From Lethocerus indicus (taxonomy: Eukaryota > Arthropoda > Insecta > Hemiptera > Belostomatidae): 64,000 nt of DNA. A model generated the notes under the pieces. That model had not been told where the DNA came from. It searched no databases and saw only the letters and a list, made by a program, of their open reading frames with translations. Of this stretch, positions 25,531-37,921 are shown piece by piece. Numbering within the stretch: the stretch's first letter is position 1; the number at the start of each line of letters is the position of its first letter. The position numbers and the translations under genes were made by a program. The stretch is taken from assembly GCA_019843655.1 (NCBI GenBank), contig JACDQD010000102.1, positions 7,015,501 through 7,079,500 of the forward strand. The letters run 5' to 3'.

Positions 25531-27170
25531 AAACACATTTTGTATTGCGAGAGTACAAACGAAGGGAACACGAAGGCGGGGATTTAAAAGAAGGGGAACA
25601 TAGAGCAATCTATAATGCCGTTTTATTTTTGACTATTGGAGAACTTATTAAAATCTACAACTTTATTGCAAGAATTGTTGATCTGATTCATTGCGCCGGT
25701 TATAACCATTTTTGTACTACCAATTGTTTCTATACCCATATGTGTATGAGTATGAATCGATTTGACAATTATAAAGTATTAATAATAAAGAACTTTTATG
25801 AAACTGAGAATATTCTTGAGAATAATGATAAAGAATATATTCCGTGTTTTAAAAATATAATAATAAAGTGAAATTTACCTTATTACATTATTCATTGTAA
25901 GTGTTTCCGATAACTGGTATTTAGTTTCATGTCCATTTTTTTTGTAACTCCAGAATCATCTCTTTTATTGCACACTTGTATTGGGTGGGTGGATAATGAT
26001 TTTCCCTTCGTATTTCTTGGATAAATTTAAAATATATAAATTGCAATATGATTAACTAGTACACTGTACATAATTCCGGTACATAGATAATCTTAATATT
26101 TCTTAAAAATATGAGGTAGTTCTGGGATGGACAATCAGTTTATTAAGAAATGCAAATTGCTTTAGCATTTTTTAGGAACAGAAATTGCCCTCCTTCTTTC
26201 CGTCTCTCGTCTTTTTGTATTTTTAAAGGTTTTTCAATTAACAAAAATTAATATTCTATAAGAGAGGTGCTTTTTAATTCAAACAATACCTGCTTTAAAC
26301 GTGGAAGAGGGGGGAAAGTTAAAAAAATATTAAAACTGAAGTTACTGCTTCCAGCTAAATTTTCATGGTAATGAAACACCGAAGACAGCCGCATCCCTTT
26401 GAGAAAAGAAGCAAAGGGTAATTGGACCCGACCAAAATGTTAATTTTCTTGCCCTAATATATTTCCTGTTTAAAGGTATTTCAGACTTAATTATAATAAG
26501 TGTAATCAGTTAGGATCTTTGAAATAATGCGAGGCTTGCATTCTAGTGATTATTATTTGAAGATATATATTAATCATGAGTTAAAATTTCAAAATCACCT
26601 TAACCAAAAATGACGCGGACTGGTGAAATAATTTTAAATTATTGCTATTACCATAGTCTCTCCTAGTATTGTTTATGATGATCAATATGTGTTACGTGGA
26701 ATCTTTCTTCCGTGTAAACAATCCCATGTATTCATTTCCACATTTATTGTAACGAATTGGTTCATAACTTTCGAGATTGTTGATTTAAATGAAGTACTCC
26801 CAAGATAATAATCAAGCCTACGATCATAGTCATCCATCAGTTTTCCGTACCTGATCATATTCTATAGGTTTGCCGTTTATTGTTGTCTTCCCGCATTCTC
26901 GGATGCAATTTTTAAATATTTTATATGCACTTTCCGTGTGCATTAAAGACATTACGAAAACTAGTTTAAGATACCTGAAGGGAGTTGGTCGCTTGGACTA
27001 TTTTCTCCTCTGCTTTCTTGATCGTATGTTGACTACTTGTTTCTGCTTCACATCATCCTCAGTACTGTTTCTATCAATAATAATGTGAGGTACTTATGCA
27101 GGTTGTGAAGTAGTGCAGTGATTTATGTCGGGATGAAATGAATATCTCTTTTGTCGGGATTTAAATTGTT
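25531..27170. other. A+T-rich spacer with one 108-codon open frame
   Basis: The frame 25545-25871 (plus) begins at a TTG and becomes very A+T-rich toward its end (Asn, Ile, Lys rich). There are no homologous motifs, so I treat it as chance. TGAGGTAGT at 26112-26120 matches the 5' nine bases of let-7 but then diverges. The rest is A+T-rich without structure. Confidence 0.5.
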
Positions 27171-28860
27171 AACGATGCAGGGTGAACTGAAGAACGGAGC
27201 GTTTTAAAATATAGCAATGAATCATTGAAGCAACAAAAACCGGGCAATGAAATCAATGCCATTCAGTAGGAAATTATTGGATCGGGCCGATGTAATAAAA
27301 AATGCGGGTTAAATATACCCCCAAGTACATGAATTGGAAAGTGAATTTCATTATAGCTCGGATTTGGTTAAACGCGGCTTAGCCCAAGCTATCGCATAAA
27401 TCGGATCCCGCCCACTCGTTTATCTCCGGGCGAAGGCCTACTCTGCCATTCACTGAAATCCAATTAACAAACTAATTTACCCGGCTTTTTCCTACCGGGC
27501 CCTCTCTTCGGCGAGGAAAAAGTTTTACGATTAAAAGATCCCGAGGCTTCGTCAAAGTTTTATCAATCACTCTCTTGTTAATTGCGCCAACTGTGGATAT
27601 GAATACCTGAAAGGCAAGCCTCCTTATAAAGTCCCAGTGCTCGCCTCGGATATCTACGTACGTTGTCGGCTCGTCGTGGAAAATCTGAGTTTAAAATCAT
27701 ACCCAAAAGGAATGATGACCCTAGTGAAGAACAGTGACAATAGTGAAAACTATTGATGAAGCTAATGATAGTAAAATAGGTAATAGTAGGTAGTATTACA
27801 AGAAGGAGGATGCGGTATCGTTAGTTTTGAATAAAATTGTTCTATATATTATTATCAGACTAATAAAGTTATTTTGAATGATATAGTCTTGATAAAGTTG
27901 TTACCATAACAAATTGTTTTATTGGTTTCGTCCCTTGTTTGTACGCCTGCCTGAATATCACCGGTTTGAAATCGATACAGAACATTTTCAAAGAGTTAAA
28001 AATAAACTGGTTATTGGAGTGACTGAGCAATTAAAGCCGTCCTCGGGAGAGGCGTGTGTTCAATTCTGTTTTTATACTTTATTCGGTGGGTCCCGCTGGG
28101 GATAAAACTGCCTGCAATAGCGCGCTTATGTGAGCCCGCAACTCGTAAATTTTTGACCCGAAATAGGAAATGTATCCCAATATCGTATATTCTATTAGGT
28201 GCACAGAACGAGTTTTATGGCTACTTTCTCTGTTTATTGCGGTTTATACCTGTATTGCTGCACACCTCCCTGACTTTCACTGTATATTATGCCATTGTCG
28301 GGTATCTTAAGTACGCCTTGTTTTATATCTATTACATGTATATTTTAAACTGTTTTCAGGATGCAGATTTTGTTTCTTCATTTCGATTAAACAAATGGTT
28401 TTATTTAATCGAGTTAATGAAACTGGCAATCATATTTTAAATTTAACTTTTTAAATCAGTTTAATTCGAGGTAATTTCATAATAACAATTCTCGTTCTAA
28501 AACAGTGTGACACTTTCTTTAATCAATACTGTTCAGGTATATGATTTAATTGGTCAATGCAATATACTTAATATCTAATTAATATTATTACTTCCATAAT
28601 TAATATTCGTGTAAATCTCTCGTTCTAATCATTTGCCTCAAACCTGGGTCAATATTTTCAACTCCCTTTGCCGACAAACAGGGAATATAGTAGTCTGTAA
28701 TCGACTGAAATTTACATATCCTGGAGTTCAAAATTAGTCTCGAAAGGTCAAGTTATAACATAGACTAGAATCACTGCCTTGTAACTAACAGGTGGCAAAT
28801 GAGACACAGAACTGCGGGCTTGTTTATTTTTTGAATTTTTGAATATTTGGAGGACTATAA
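27171..28860. other. CNE-like block followed by A+T-rich DNA
   Basis: At about 27360-27610 G/C-rich words alternate with AATTAACAAACTAATTTAC, TTTTACGATTAAAAG, TTTTATCAATCA and GTTAATTGCGCC, without low-complexity sequence. This is the texture of a conserved non-coding element. A GNRA-loop hairpin lies at 27738. The 128-codon frame 28054-28440 (plus) is hydrophobic and aromatic-rich from A+T composition and starts at a GTG; no family is recognised. Confidence 0.45.
27738..27755. repeat. 7-bp inverted repeat with GAAA tetraloop
   Basis: CAATAGT (27738-27744), loop GAAA, ACTATTG (27749-27755). As plus-strand RNA this would be a stem capped by a GNRA tetraloop. Flanking DNA has loose AGTGA/ATAGT repetition, so simple slippage is also possible. 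Confidence 0.85.
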
Positions 28861-31260
28861 GGATATATCCTTATTATAATACGAATATTATGAGGAAAGT
28901 AATTTCTTTTTCGTCCGGAGTCGCGCCAATACAAAAGGAAATATTTCGCACGACCACATTGTACAATATCATGTTGTAATAATTTGGAGCTAAATAGTGG
29001 GTGGGTTGGTTGCTAGGGGGAGTGGTGGAGGACATTGAATTGAGATGGGGTTTGGGCAAGGTTGTGAAGGGCGTGTAGTCGGACACTGGGGGTTTAATGA
29101 CCCAATTAACCGGGGCTACAACCGAGGGGGTACTGCTCCCTCTTCTGTCCTCCGGGCCCATAATGACGTGTGCTCCTATTTGAATCCTTAAGCCTTTCCT
29201 CGGCTTCTCATTAGAAATCGGGGCTTTGGGACGCATTTCACAACCCTCCACCTTTGATGAATCCCTAACGGGGTGGGGTTTATTTTTGGTAGTAGTGTGC
29301 ATCTAGACAAATTTCACGCTCAATGCAGCATAAAAATTTCCTAATTCGTAGAATGAATACTGTACTGTACTGAAAGCTTTTATAAATCGACGAAATTAGG
29401 CGAATTAGACGAATAGTATAGGCGGAATAAAAGAATGGAGAAAAAATTCTCGATCCTGTAGTTACTAACTTTGAAGTTACTATTCTCAATCTCCACTACA
29501 CTAGTAGTCTTAATGGGCTAAGTTAAGTTACTCGAAAATTAAAAAACAAATGTTGTCTCTGTTCTTTGCTAAGCAGGAATTATACTATGCAATACTTAAG
29601 TACAGTTCTTTTACTTCATCACGATTTTGGTTGCTCGAAATGTTTGGGCTGGAGTGCGACTGAATTCCTCGAAAACTGGACATTATAATAAACGGTTTGC
29701 CAAGTTGCAAGCGGTACTATCTGCACGCCGGATAATTGATTGGGGGTTCTGCCCCTTCTGCTATTTTCCACTTGTTGGGCTATTGGGGCGTGAACGTTTG
29801 GCATTCTTAACAGGGACCATTTGAACTGGCTCGCAGATAATTGCAGTCGGGAAAATAATATGTTGCCTTCGTATCCGGCCTGTGTTGAGAGTTGAACATT
29901 CACATATGCCACCCGGAAATGAGAATGAACTTAAAAAACTACGACCTTCGTGTCCCGGTTAGGTAAAATTTTAAACATCTCAATCACCCCCTCTATATTT
30001 CGTTCCTTACGATGCATACATTGTTTGTAACTCCGTAAACCTGCGTTTTCACAATCTTAGCGTCAAAATCATGGAATTACCCTGCGACGGAACTCTGAAA
30101 ATGTTATAGCCGGCCTTAGGCGGCCGATATTGTTCCTTCTTTTAAGGGCTCGGGTGATACGCTTCGGGTACTTCTGTGCACGCTTTCCACTTTTTTTCTA
30201 TTCTACGACCGTACGTTTCCATAAAAACCGAAGTACGTCTAAAAGCTCAAATTCGGGCAGTCAAGACGAGCGGTTATACAGGGACGGTTAACACAAATAA
30301 AGAAGGGGCATGAAAGTAAGGGAAGGAAATAAGAGAAGCTCCCCCACCACCTCCCCCAGCCACAACAATATGGAAAAGGCCCTCTATAAAATAATTCCCT
30401 GCCTGAATTAATTTCATTTCATAAATCAAAATCCCGGGGGTCAAAAGGTGGATCTTTTTCAATTTTTGTAGTGCTATAGCTTTTCATTTTGATAGATCTC
30501 ATTTATTCTTTTACTTTACAAGGTTGAATGAGAACATAATTAAGTTCGTCTAAGACGTACAGTTACGTTCTGAAAAGAATATATCACAAAAGTAATTAAA
30601 TTATAAATCTTTTTTAAACCCAAAATGGGTACTGATAGCTTAACTTTGCATCAATACGTTATTTTTAGAAGAAAAATCTTATTTTTACCTCACTTATGTA
30701 TAGCTCGATCTAATTTTTTGGAACATATTTCAACATAATGTTACTTGTAAATAAATAAAAATAATACGTAAATGTTGTTATATAATTAGTTTGTGTTCCA
30801 GCGAAAAACGTTTTGTAACACCAAAAATGTTTATTTATTACTTCAATTAAAAGCGCATGATTTTAACAGTAATTAAAATATCTAACGTACCTGGTCTAGG
30901 GTATGCGTAATTAGCACTGACTGAGGTCAGAAACTAATAACAAGAGGTTAGGAGGCTCGCAACGAGCGCAAAGTTATGAGGATGGGACTGGGACTGGCTG
31001 GGATATCGACCTTAGCCGGCGAGTTGGGCTGTCGTTTCCAATCACGACTTGATTAGGGTCCAGAGCCCCGGGCCCTGAACACCCAATCCCCTTTAAGTAT
31101 TATCCGATACTTGTAGTCCTCCTACTGGAGGGAGCTGGGGTGCCTCGTTAGGCCACCGACTGCCGGGCAGATAGTTTCGCCCGTCCGACCGCTTTAATCA
31201 TCCGCTTCCCAACTGGGCGCTCGTGCCGACCACTACATTCAGAAACAATTCATCTATCGT
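28861..31260. other. Islands at 29.0-29.3, 29.7 and 31.0-31.2 kb in A+T-rich DNA
   Basis: The first island is strand-asymmetric and G-rich on plus (GGGTGGG, GGGGG near 28999-29020), too widely spaced for a canonical quadruplex. The minus-strand frame 28874-29302 (142 codons) covers it; apart from a Pro/Lys/Thr-rich start it is unremarkable. The third island contains CCCCGGGCCC. About 30480-30890 is plain A+T-rich DNA. Confidence 0.5.
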
Positions 31261-33080
31261 TAGTGCCGAGTAAGCTGGAGATAGTTACCACTATGTTTGA
31301 CGCATGAGTTTAATCCGATAACATGAAAAAGGTACAACTTCAGCGTGTGTGCATGACAATCAGTAATGTTTAATCTTACAGAAATATTAAATGCAAAATT
31401 GCGATTGCTAAATGTTTAGTTTTGCAAAAAATAGATATTACAAGGCCAAAATTTACATAATAATAATGCCTTAACGATATCTCAGCTAGTTTTGAACGGT
31501 GAGAACTTAATGGGAAACGTCTGTTCACAATCTAAGCAATATTCCTTCCTGTTTTTTACCAGAATATTAATATATTTACAGTTCAAAATATTAAATACGC
31601 GCTGAATTAAAGAACATTTTTATTTTGGGTAATAAACCTTAAGTTCTATACATTTTATGATTCAATTCCAAATATGTAGATAAAAGGGAAGATATAAAAT
31701 GAAAAACAAGCGATACTCCTGCAATTTGTACACAGAAATTAACCCCTATTATAAAATTCTCATTACAGGCCCCATCATTTGTACTGGGACATAAAAAGTT
31801 GTATATATTTCTTTTTAAAATCATTAATATTCAAAGGGTACTTAATTTATTTTACGAAATCATCTACTGGCAGTTTGGGTCGATGCTTTACTCCAGATAG
31901 CAGGTAAAATCATATTGTCGTACAAAATTTCTGTGTCCCTTCCTTTATTCAATGTGAAATAAAATTGGAATTCTCGTTATAGATTAAGGTATCTAATGTG
32001 CCTATTTGATAATTTATACCCCCAATTTTATAATGTAAGTTACATATTATTATTATTCATTAGTTTTTGTGAATCGTGACTGTTTTGGGAAACGTTACGC
32101 TTGGTATTTAGGCGAGGATAATGTAATATTCTCATTCCCTACATAAATCCGGTCTCAAACTGAGTTCGAAAGCAGGTTGGTACTCGACATCAAAGTAGAT
32201 ACGGTTAAGCATACGATATTCCAATATCGAAAATTCCCTTTTACTATCACCCAAAGCCGTCTGTCATCCCATTTCGTAATCCATAATAATTCTCTTTCCT
32301 CGTGTTTCCCGGTCATTATCTGCGTACATACAATGTCAGGATGTAGATTTTAAAAGGCGATATAAATAAGTTAATACGATATTATACAAGTAAATACTTA
32401 TATACAAGGTGAATATTTTTTATATCCGTATAATTCATGTTTTAGAAACATGAACACATTTTTTAGACTGCTAAGAAAGTATTGTTCTGTGTTGTATTAA
32501 AAGAATTGGCATCTTGTAGTCGGTAGAACATGATGTATTCTCTGATGTGAATAGGAGCTCCTATACATGGATTCGAACCACGTTCTTGAGCCTTCAGTTT
32601 AAATAGGAACGAGCCAGCCGTAAGAAATTCCTATTACTTCGAGCAATCAGGGAATACACGATTTTCCACCACTCCGTTCTGGATAAACTACTTCGTCGAA
32701 GATGCCGGCACCAATCTGTGATGTCCCTCTGTTCGTTATTCAATTACAATACATAATACCGCGGCTCTGTTTCAATTTCAAAATGCGACAAATCAACATT
32801 CATTGCGGTTAACAACTGAAGCCGCGTATTTAACCTTGAGTTGTGGGCGAATACAGTTGGTTTATTATTGATTATAAAACTGTGTGGATGGATTCTATCA
32901 ATCCCTATTAAAACAATTTTGGCTATAAACTAAACGTCCTCCTTTAACATATCGCGTGGTGTAATAAACATAGTTGTGTTTTTTACGTTTTTAAATATAT
33001 AAAAAACACTCGATCTATCGAGAAAAATGTCCGGAGGCGACTTGACACTTTTTTATACTAGTAGGAATTTCGGACGAGGT
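31261..33080. other. A+T-rich spacer
   Basis: No gene. GGATTCGAACC at about 32570-32580 reads as a tRNA/SINE B box on the minus strand, with four of five T-stem pairs. No A box or anticodon stem can be built beside it, so at best it is a decayed tRNA-derived SINE. Confidence 0.5.
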
Positions 33081-34600
33081 CAGGTCACGGTATGGAATTG
33101 ATATAGAGTAGGGGGTATAGATAGAGGATGTAGCGGGGGCCCCTGGTGGGCCGTATAGCCTCCACTCGGAGACGTCCTCGGGCCCCCCTCCTCAAAGATA
33201 AGGTTAAATTGTTTCCCCTCTGGGCCGGTGTGCCCCAGGGCCCCACCCGCTGAGACAAAGGGCCCCGGCCTCGCCTGCTGGGAAATCATTCCTTCCGGAC
33301 CCCAGGATTCGGCCCTACCCGACCACTTCCTACTCCACTTGTGGTTTTTATTTTAGACTCAAAGGCGTTGGTCAGTTACAGTTATTGCAATTAAAATTCT
33401 CAGGCACTAACATGTACCGGTTCGGACCGGTCATTTACCCAAGAAATGGAAAACTGGAATCCTATCATAAATCCAAAATCGGCGTAATGACGACAGGACG
33501 AGTTCGTTCTCTGGCTGTTCACCAATGGCTGAAAACTATGTTCAATTTTCCGGGCGATTCCCTCTTAAAAGCCGATTCGGAATAGAACAATGGGTATATT
33601 TCAACCGCTGCATTAGGGGAACTGTCCATCCATCGGGCTTTGGAGCGGTCCAATATTTCCAAGCCCCACACTCCGGCATCCGTATTTGTCAATTGCATTA
33701 TTAGCGGTGGGCCCTGAACAGCGGCCCAGGCGGCTTTGTTATTATTTTACGGTTCGATTTGCCCGTAATGGGCCGGGACTGGTCACGCGGATACGCCCTC
33801 CGCCGCTTCCATTCATTTGCCACCGTTACGATTGGTTTTTAACGCCCCGCCAAACCCTGTCAGTCCCGGCTTTCGGCCGGGATGTCCGAATTCGACCCGC
33901 CAGAGCCGAAATTGATTTCACGTCCTTACTGTTGTAAACTTTACGGCCTGATTGTCGCGCGTCCTCACTTAACTGTATTCATCCGCTGGTGAAGAAATAA
34001 TTTATGAACATTTTTGACCGTTGCTAAATGAAATAAGAAGGTTTAGGCTTTCATAAAAAAGGAGACATATGACGGAATGAGGGTACTGTATTAAAGTCGA
34101 CAATTGCGCCTAAGAGCGACAATGGTAGAAATCTAAGTAAATTATAATATTATGCGGAGATTGGAAGAACTGAACGTCTTAATAACAGTGTCGGGTCGGA
34201 AACACGGTTAGCATCATTGGACGCGGTTCACCGCAGCCACACCCCTAAGGGCCGGTGCCGGCTGGGGAAAGTTCGTTAACAGTTAGGATTTGACCGCTTT
34301 TAGAGAGGGCCTTGTGTGCAGTATGGTACACAGGCGGGGTCCCCGATGTTTGAATATGAGGCGCGGCCCAAAGTGCGTTATCCGGTTAGCGAATTAGACG
34401 GGTACCGAGGTGAGGGGACCGCGTGATGAATTTCCCATGGGAGAGAAGAGGAGGAGGATGAGCCCCTTCCCTAATTAGGGCGGGCCCTTTAGATCTCCCG
34501 CCCGCCGCATCAAAGACGCGGCCGCCTCGCAGCGGCTCCATTTTGTCGAGTAATCAACGCGACTACCTCAAAAATTAACTTCGGCCTAACACTACCGGTT
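33081..34600. other. Three closely spaced G+C-rich islands
   Basis: The islands are at about 33125-33330, 33690-33960 and 34185-34560. The first is packed with GGGCCC/GGCCCC words. The third holds GCCGGTGCCGGC, a purine run GGGAGAGAAGAGGAGGAGG (about 34440-34460) and GCGGCCGCC (about 34520). Frames of 66-83 codons track the composition. This is one of the densest island clusters in the window. Confidence 0.5.
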
Positions 34601-36000
34601 GAACGAGCACTGATGAACGCCAAACTTATCTACTACAGTCAACTATTGTTGCCTTCTTTTAAAGAACGCGTCCTTGTCATCGCTGACGCAAGGAACGGAT
34701 GTACAGTATCTCGAAGATACCGTAATGTACATTGAGAGGAGGTGCGGCAGAGTTAGTACTTTAATACAGTGCAATTCACACTCATGTCGACTGTCAGTAC
34801 TTTTAGCGGGTGATCAGAGTGTAGTCCATAATCACAATAACCTACACGAGTACACTGAACTGCCAATATTTCCTGGCGTATTCCTACGCAGTTACTAAAA
34901 CTCCAGAAATAATGTATTAATATTAAAAGGTTTAAAGAATAAGTATGATGAATCTATAGAGTGATTTGGCACTCTGCACATTCCCCGCCGTCTGAGTAAA
35001 GACCGCTATGAATATTCAAGAAGTCCGGTCTGAAAGATATCCCACTAGTTTATTATAATTTCATGCAAATGTCAATTGGGAGAATGACCATAAAGGAATG
35101 ACGGCAGCCTATTTCTGTATCGACATAGCGATGGTTGAGGAAAAAGTAATTAGTAATAAGTAATAAGTTAATTCTCTGAATTAACTCTCCCATTCTGTGT
35201 CTAAATATCCTAAACAAGACTAAGTGTTCGGCTTATTAGCTGACATATTTGTCTTGAACATAATCGGAAAAGGAATCTTAATGAGAAATATATATTTGAG
35301 TCTGTAACCCTCTTATTATTAGTGTCCAATTGTTGCTAAAATTATCCAGGACTGGAAGGACCGAAGGTGGTCGGCAGAGTTAATACCAGTTCTAGTTGTG
35401 AAGTCAGAAAGTACTTAGTAAGTCAATAGACAAGGGGAGCCTCTCGCTTCTTAAGCTACTGAACAAACAATGCTGGCTTTGGCTTAAGTTTATTTCTGGA
35501 CTTTATTTGAATGTGTTTAAAAGATTAACAACTTTCGGTCCGAATGAAACACCGCCACCCCTTATGAAGACTTATTGTCTTTGAATCGGGACAGATTTGT
35601 GTGTTATTTGGAAAATCACTCAGAGTGTAATCTACCGCTACAGAAGTCGCGAGAGTTTAAATAGACACTCGTATTTGTCTATAAAAACAATAATCTTCCA
35701 AATTCTTAATTGGTGAATCAGTAGCACATTATGTAGGTACACTATCCAATGCACACGTGATACTGCTTTCATGTTACAATGATGTGATACTTCTTTAAAG
35801 TAGTTGATTAATTTTCTCATTCTACCCCTGATATATTTATCCTGAATAAAATAAATGTTTTCAGCTTACTGATTGAACTTTGACTTCAAGTTGTGACACT
35901 TACCCGCTTATGTGGCTTACAAATTCTGGTATAGTTGTATGGACGATAACGTTTTCGTTCTGTTTTCAACTCTCGGATTTCCTCTTTTGACTAAGAGAAA
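34601..36000. other. A+T-rich spacer
   Basis: Contains an imperfect hairpin at 34699-34732 and ATGCAAAT at 35063-35070. The remainder is ordinary A+T-rich sequence, with no protein-like frame. Confidence 0.55.
34699..34732. repeat. Imperfect hairpin with ATGTACA flanks
   Basis: A core GTATC (34706-34710) / GATAC (34716-34720) around TCGAA is flanked by ATGTACA on the left and the palindrome ATGTACAT on the right, with a 4-base insertion CGTA. It could form an extended hairpin with an asymmetric bulge. Confidence 0.6.
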
Positions 36001-36700
36001 TAATTATTTCATCGAATATTATCCAGCGAGATCCGGGCGGGTGGGCGTGTCGGCGGAGCCAGATGTTTTGACAACAGCGATTTCCGCAAAAACGGGCCGG
36101 GAGCTCGGGTTCAAGCTTTTCTTGAAAACCACTTTGTGTTAACCTCATCGGCTGTGGCCGCGGGCGCCAAGAAATTAATGTTCAAACGGGGACCGCCGAC
36201 CCAACAATATCTGGGCAGACTGAGCCCCCCCCCCCACCCCCGTTTTGCCGCCCCTTTGCTTTCCAGTTTGTTGTTTTGAGAGCCGGTAATGAATTCTTTC
36301 CCCGCCCCCGCGGTCCCCTGCCCTAACCCGCACGGCGAACGACTCGGAGGATTTCCACAAAGTAAATTGCACACGCTTCCGACCCCAAGTCGATAAAGAT
36401 CGGTATAAAAGTTAATTGAAATCGCCGGGAAGAAAAACCAATTTACGAGGGATTCCAACGGCGGTGGTGTTTTGGTTGGTTTGTGGGTGGCGGGGGCTCC
36501 TGAAAAAAGGGAATTAGCTTTTAAAATTTCTCAATAATGCGGAAAGACTATTTTCTTTCTCTTTGCCGGAAGGTTATCGGAAATAGGGCCGCCGAACTAA
36601 AAGGGAAGTTTCAATATTTATTAAACGGCCGGTCTCATCGTTCCGTACTCTATGGAATTGTCTGATGTTAAATTGACCCGCCCCGCTGAGATTCTGAGAA
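36001..36700. other. G+C-rich island with C11 tract
   Basis: A G+C-rich island at about 36020-36360 is followed by a G/T-rich stretch (GGTTGGTTTGTGGGTGGCGGGGG, about 36470-36495). Minus-strand frames of 60-115 codons follow the composition; the Gly-rich translation comes from the C-tract. No domain recognised. Confidence 0.5.
36225..36241 (-). repeat. C11-A-C5 tract, G-quadruplex motif on minus strand
   Basis: Eleven C residues (36225-36235), one A, then five C (36237-36241). The run can be divided into four CCC tracts with single-base loops, so the minus strand satisfies the quadruplex rule. The homopolymer is also prone to sequencing error. Confidence 0.85.
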
Positions 36701-36990
36701 TCGAGAATTCTACTTTTTCATTACCAATTTAAATTAATTATCACGGTTTGCTCCGGAAAACTGGCCCTTAATATATTCTCATTTATGACTTCGGAATACT
36801 CAATTTATTCTACTATATTTTAACGAACATTTTTATTTTCTTCATTGCATAATTTAATTTTCGAAAAAACTACTCTTTTCAATTGTACTCTTCTAAATAG
36901 GAAAACGTTTTATTAATCATCCTTTAAATACGTGTCATAGCTTGTGTTTTGTATCTACCAAATTATTCTTGTAAAACTGTGTATTTGTAA

Positions 36991-37004
36991 TAAACACGTG
37001 TTTA
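36991..37004. repeat. 14-bp palindrome with central CACGTG
   Basis: TAAACAC/GTGTTTA is a perfect palindrome centred on an E-box. CACGTG is a bHLH-type core, and TAAACA on each side also resembles a forkhead half-site (both from general knowledge). Confidence 0.85.
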
Positions 37005-37023
37005 TAGAAAAACACTGGGAGCC

Positions 37024-37039
37024 TGCAGTACTTACTGCA
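37024..37039. repeat. Inverted repeat TGCAGTA-ct-TACTGCA
   Basis: Perfect 7-bp arms (37024-37030, 37033-37039) around a 2-bp centre, 20 bp downstream of the CACGTG palindrome and followed by CAGGTA. Confidence 0.85.
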
Positions 37040-37880
37040 ACAGGTAATTATTAACAGGTTCAGTTAAAATTATCAGCGCAGTAGTAACTAAAGGAAACGA
37101 ATAGGAAAGCCTACTTGAAAAAATATTAATTCAGCTAAGGTCTGAACAAAATAATATTTAGGGGTCGAAGTTGATACTGTCGAAAAATTGAAATTGTTGA
37201 GTCGATACCCATTCGTGTCGATACCGAGGCAGTATTGGTGTATCTCTCTGGTTGTAACGTGGGTCATATAATGGGCCCGAAAAATGTAGCGGCACCCTTA
37301 ACTTCTCCAGATAAGGGTCATAACGAAGAATTGTGCAGTTGTAATTACCGTCATAAATACATTTAATTGACGTACATGAAACTGTTGGAGGACTGATAAG
37401 CATAGTCGGGAGAATGGGCTTTTCACATAAATAATGCCGAAATAAATAAGCCTCTTACAGTTTCGAATATTTCGTCTTTTACTTGAATCACCATTAAACC
37501 TATCTTATTAGTCTTTCTTGATTTGTTTATTTTACTAGCAATGGAATTGGCAGAAATGAATATAAAAAGAAGTGATTTTAAAGTACTGCCGAAAGTAAAT
37601 AAGCCTGATTTAGAAGTTACCTAAGTTTAAATACTTTATGCATTAGATTGCTATAGTATCGGAATTTCCTTATGGGAACGGCTTCATTACTAATGAATAA
37701 AGGTTCAGTATTCAGAGCCACCTGTCACCATTGAATAAATAAACATTAAGGTGATTTATAGACCGAGTTCAAGGCGCAGCACGGCCGGTCCCTGCGGAGT
37801 CCAGGTGAGGGTAGAGTTAGGTCTCTACCAGGCCAAATAATGAAGAAACGTATCAAAAAACCTTTTTTCACCTTTTATTT

Positions 37881-37921
37881 TTGTACAATCAACTACAAAA
37901 TAGTTGTACTAGAGTACAACT
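37881..37921. repeat. Overlapping dyads around GTACAA
   Basis: There are three elements in 41 bp. TTGTACAA is a palindrome (37881-37888). CAACTA (37890-37895) pairs with TAGTTG (37901-37906) over a 5-nt loop. AGTTGTACT (37902-37910) pairs with AGTACAACT (37913-37921) over 2 nt. The last two share bases and are therefore mutually exclusive. Confidence 0.8.

Noticed and set aside
26112..26120. TGAGGTAGT, same as the 5' end of let-7
   Set aside because: Diverges after nine bases and has no hairpin partner. No other conserved insect microRNA sequence was noticed.
28054..28440. 128-codon hydrophobic frame that could be read as a membrane protein
   Set aside because: Starts at GTG; the hydrophobic and aromatic residues follow from A+T-rich codons; no clear topology and no family resemblance.
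28999..29020. G-rich stretch GGGTGGG...GGGGG as a quadruplex
   Set aside because: Only three tracts, with a 10-nt loop; fails the four-tract rule.
28874..29302. 142-codon minus-strand frame over the 29 kb island
   Set aside because: Follows G+C composition, no domain recognised, no splice or promoter context.
32521..32660. tRNA-like B box GGATTCGAACC (minus strand)
   Set aside because: The T-stem has four of five pairs, but no anticodon stem, D arm or A box can be placed beside it.
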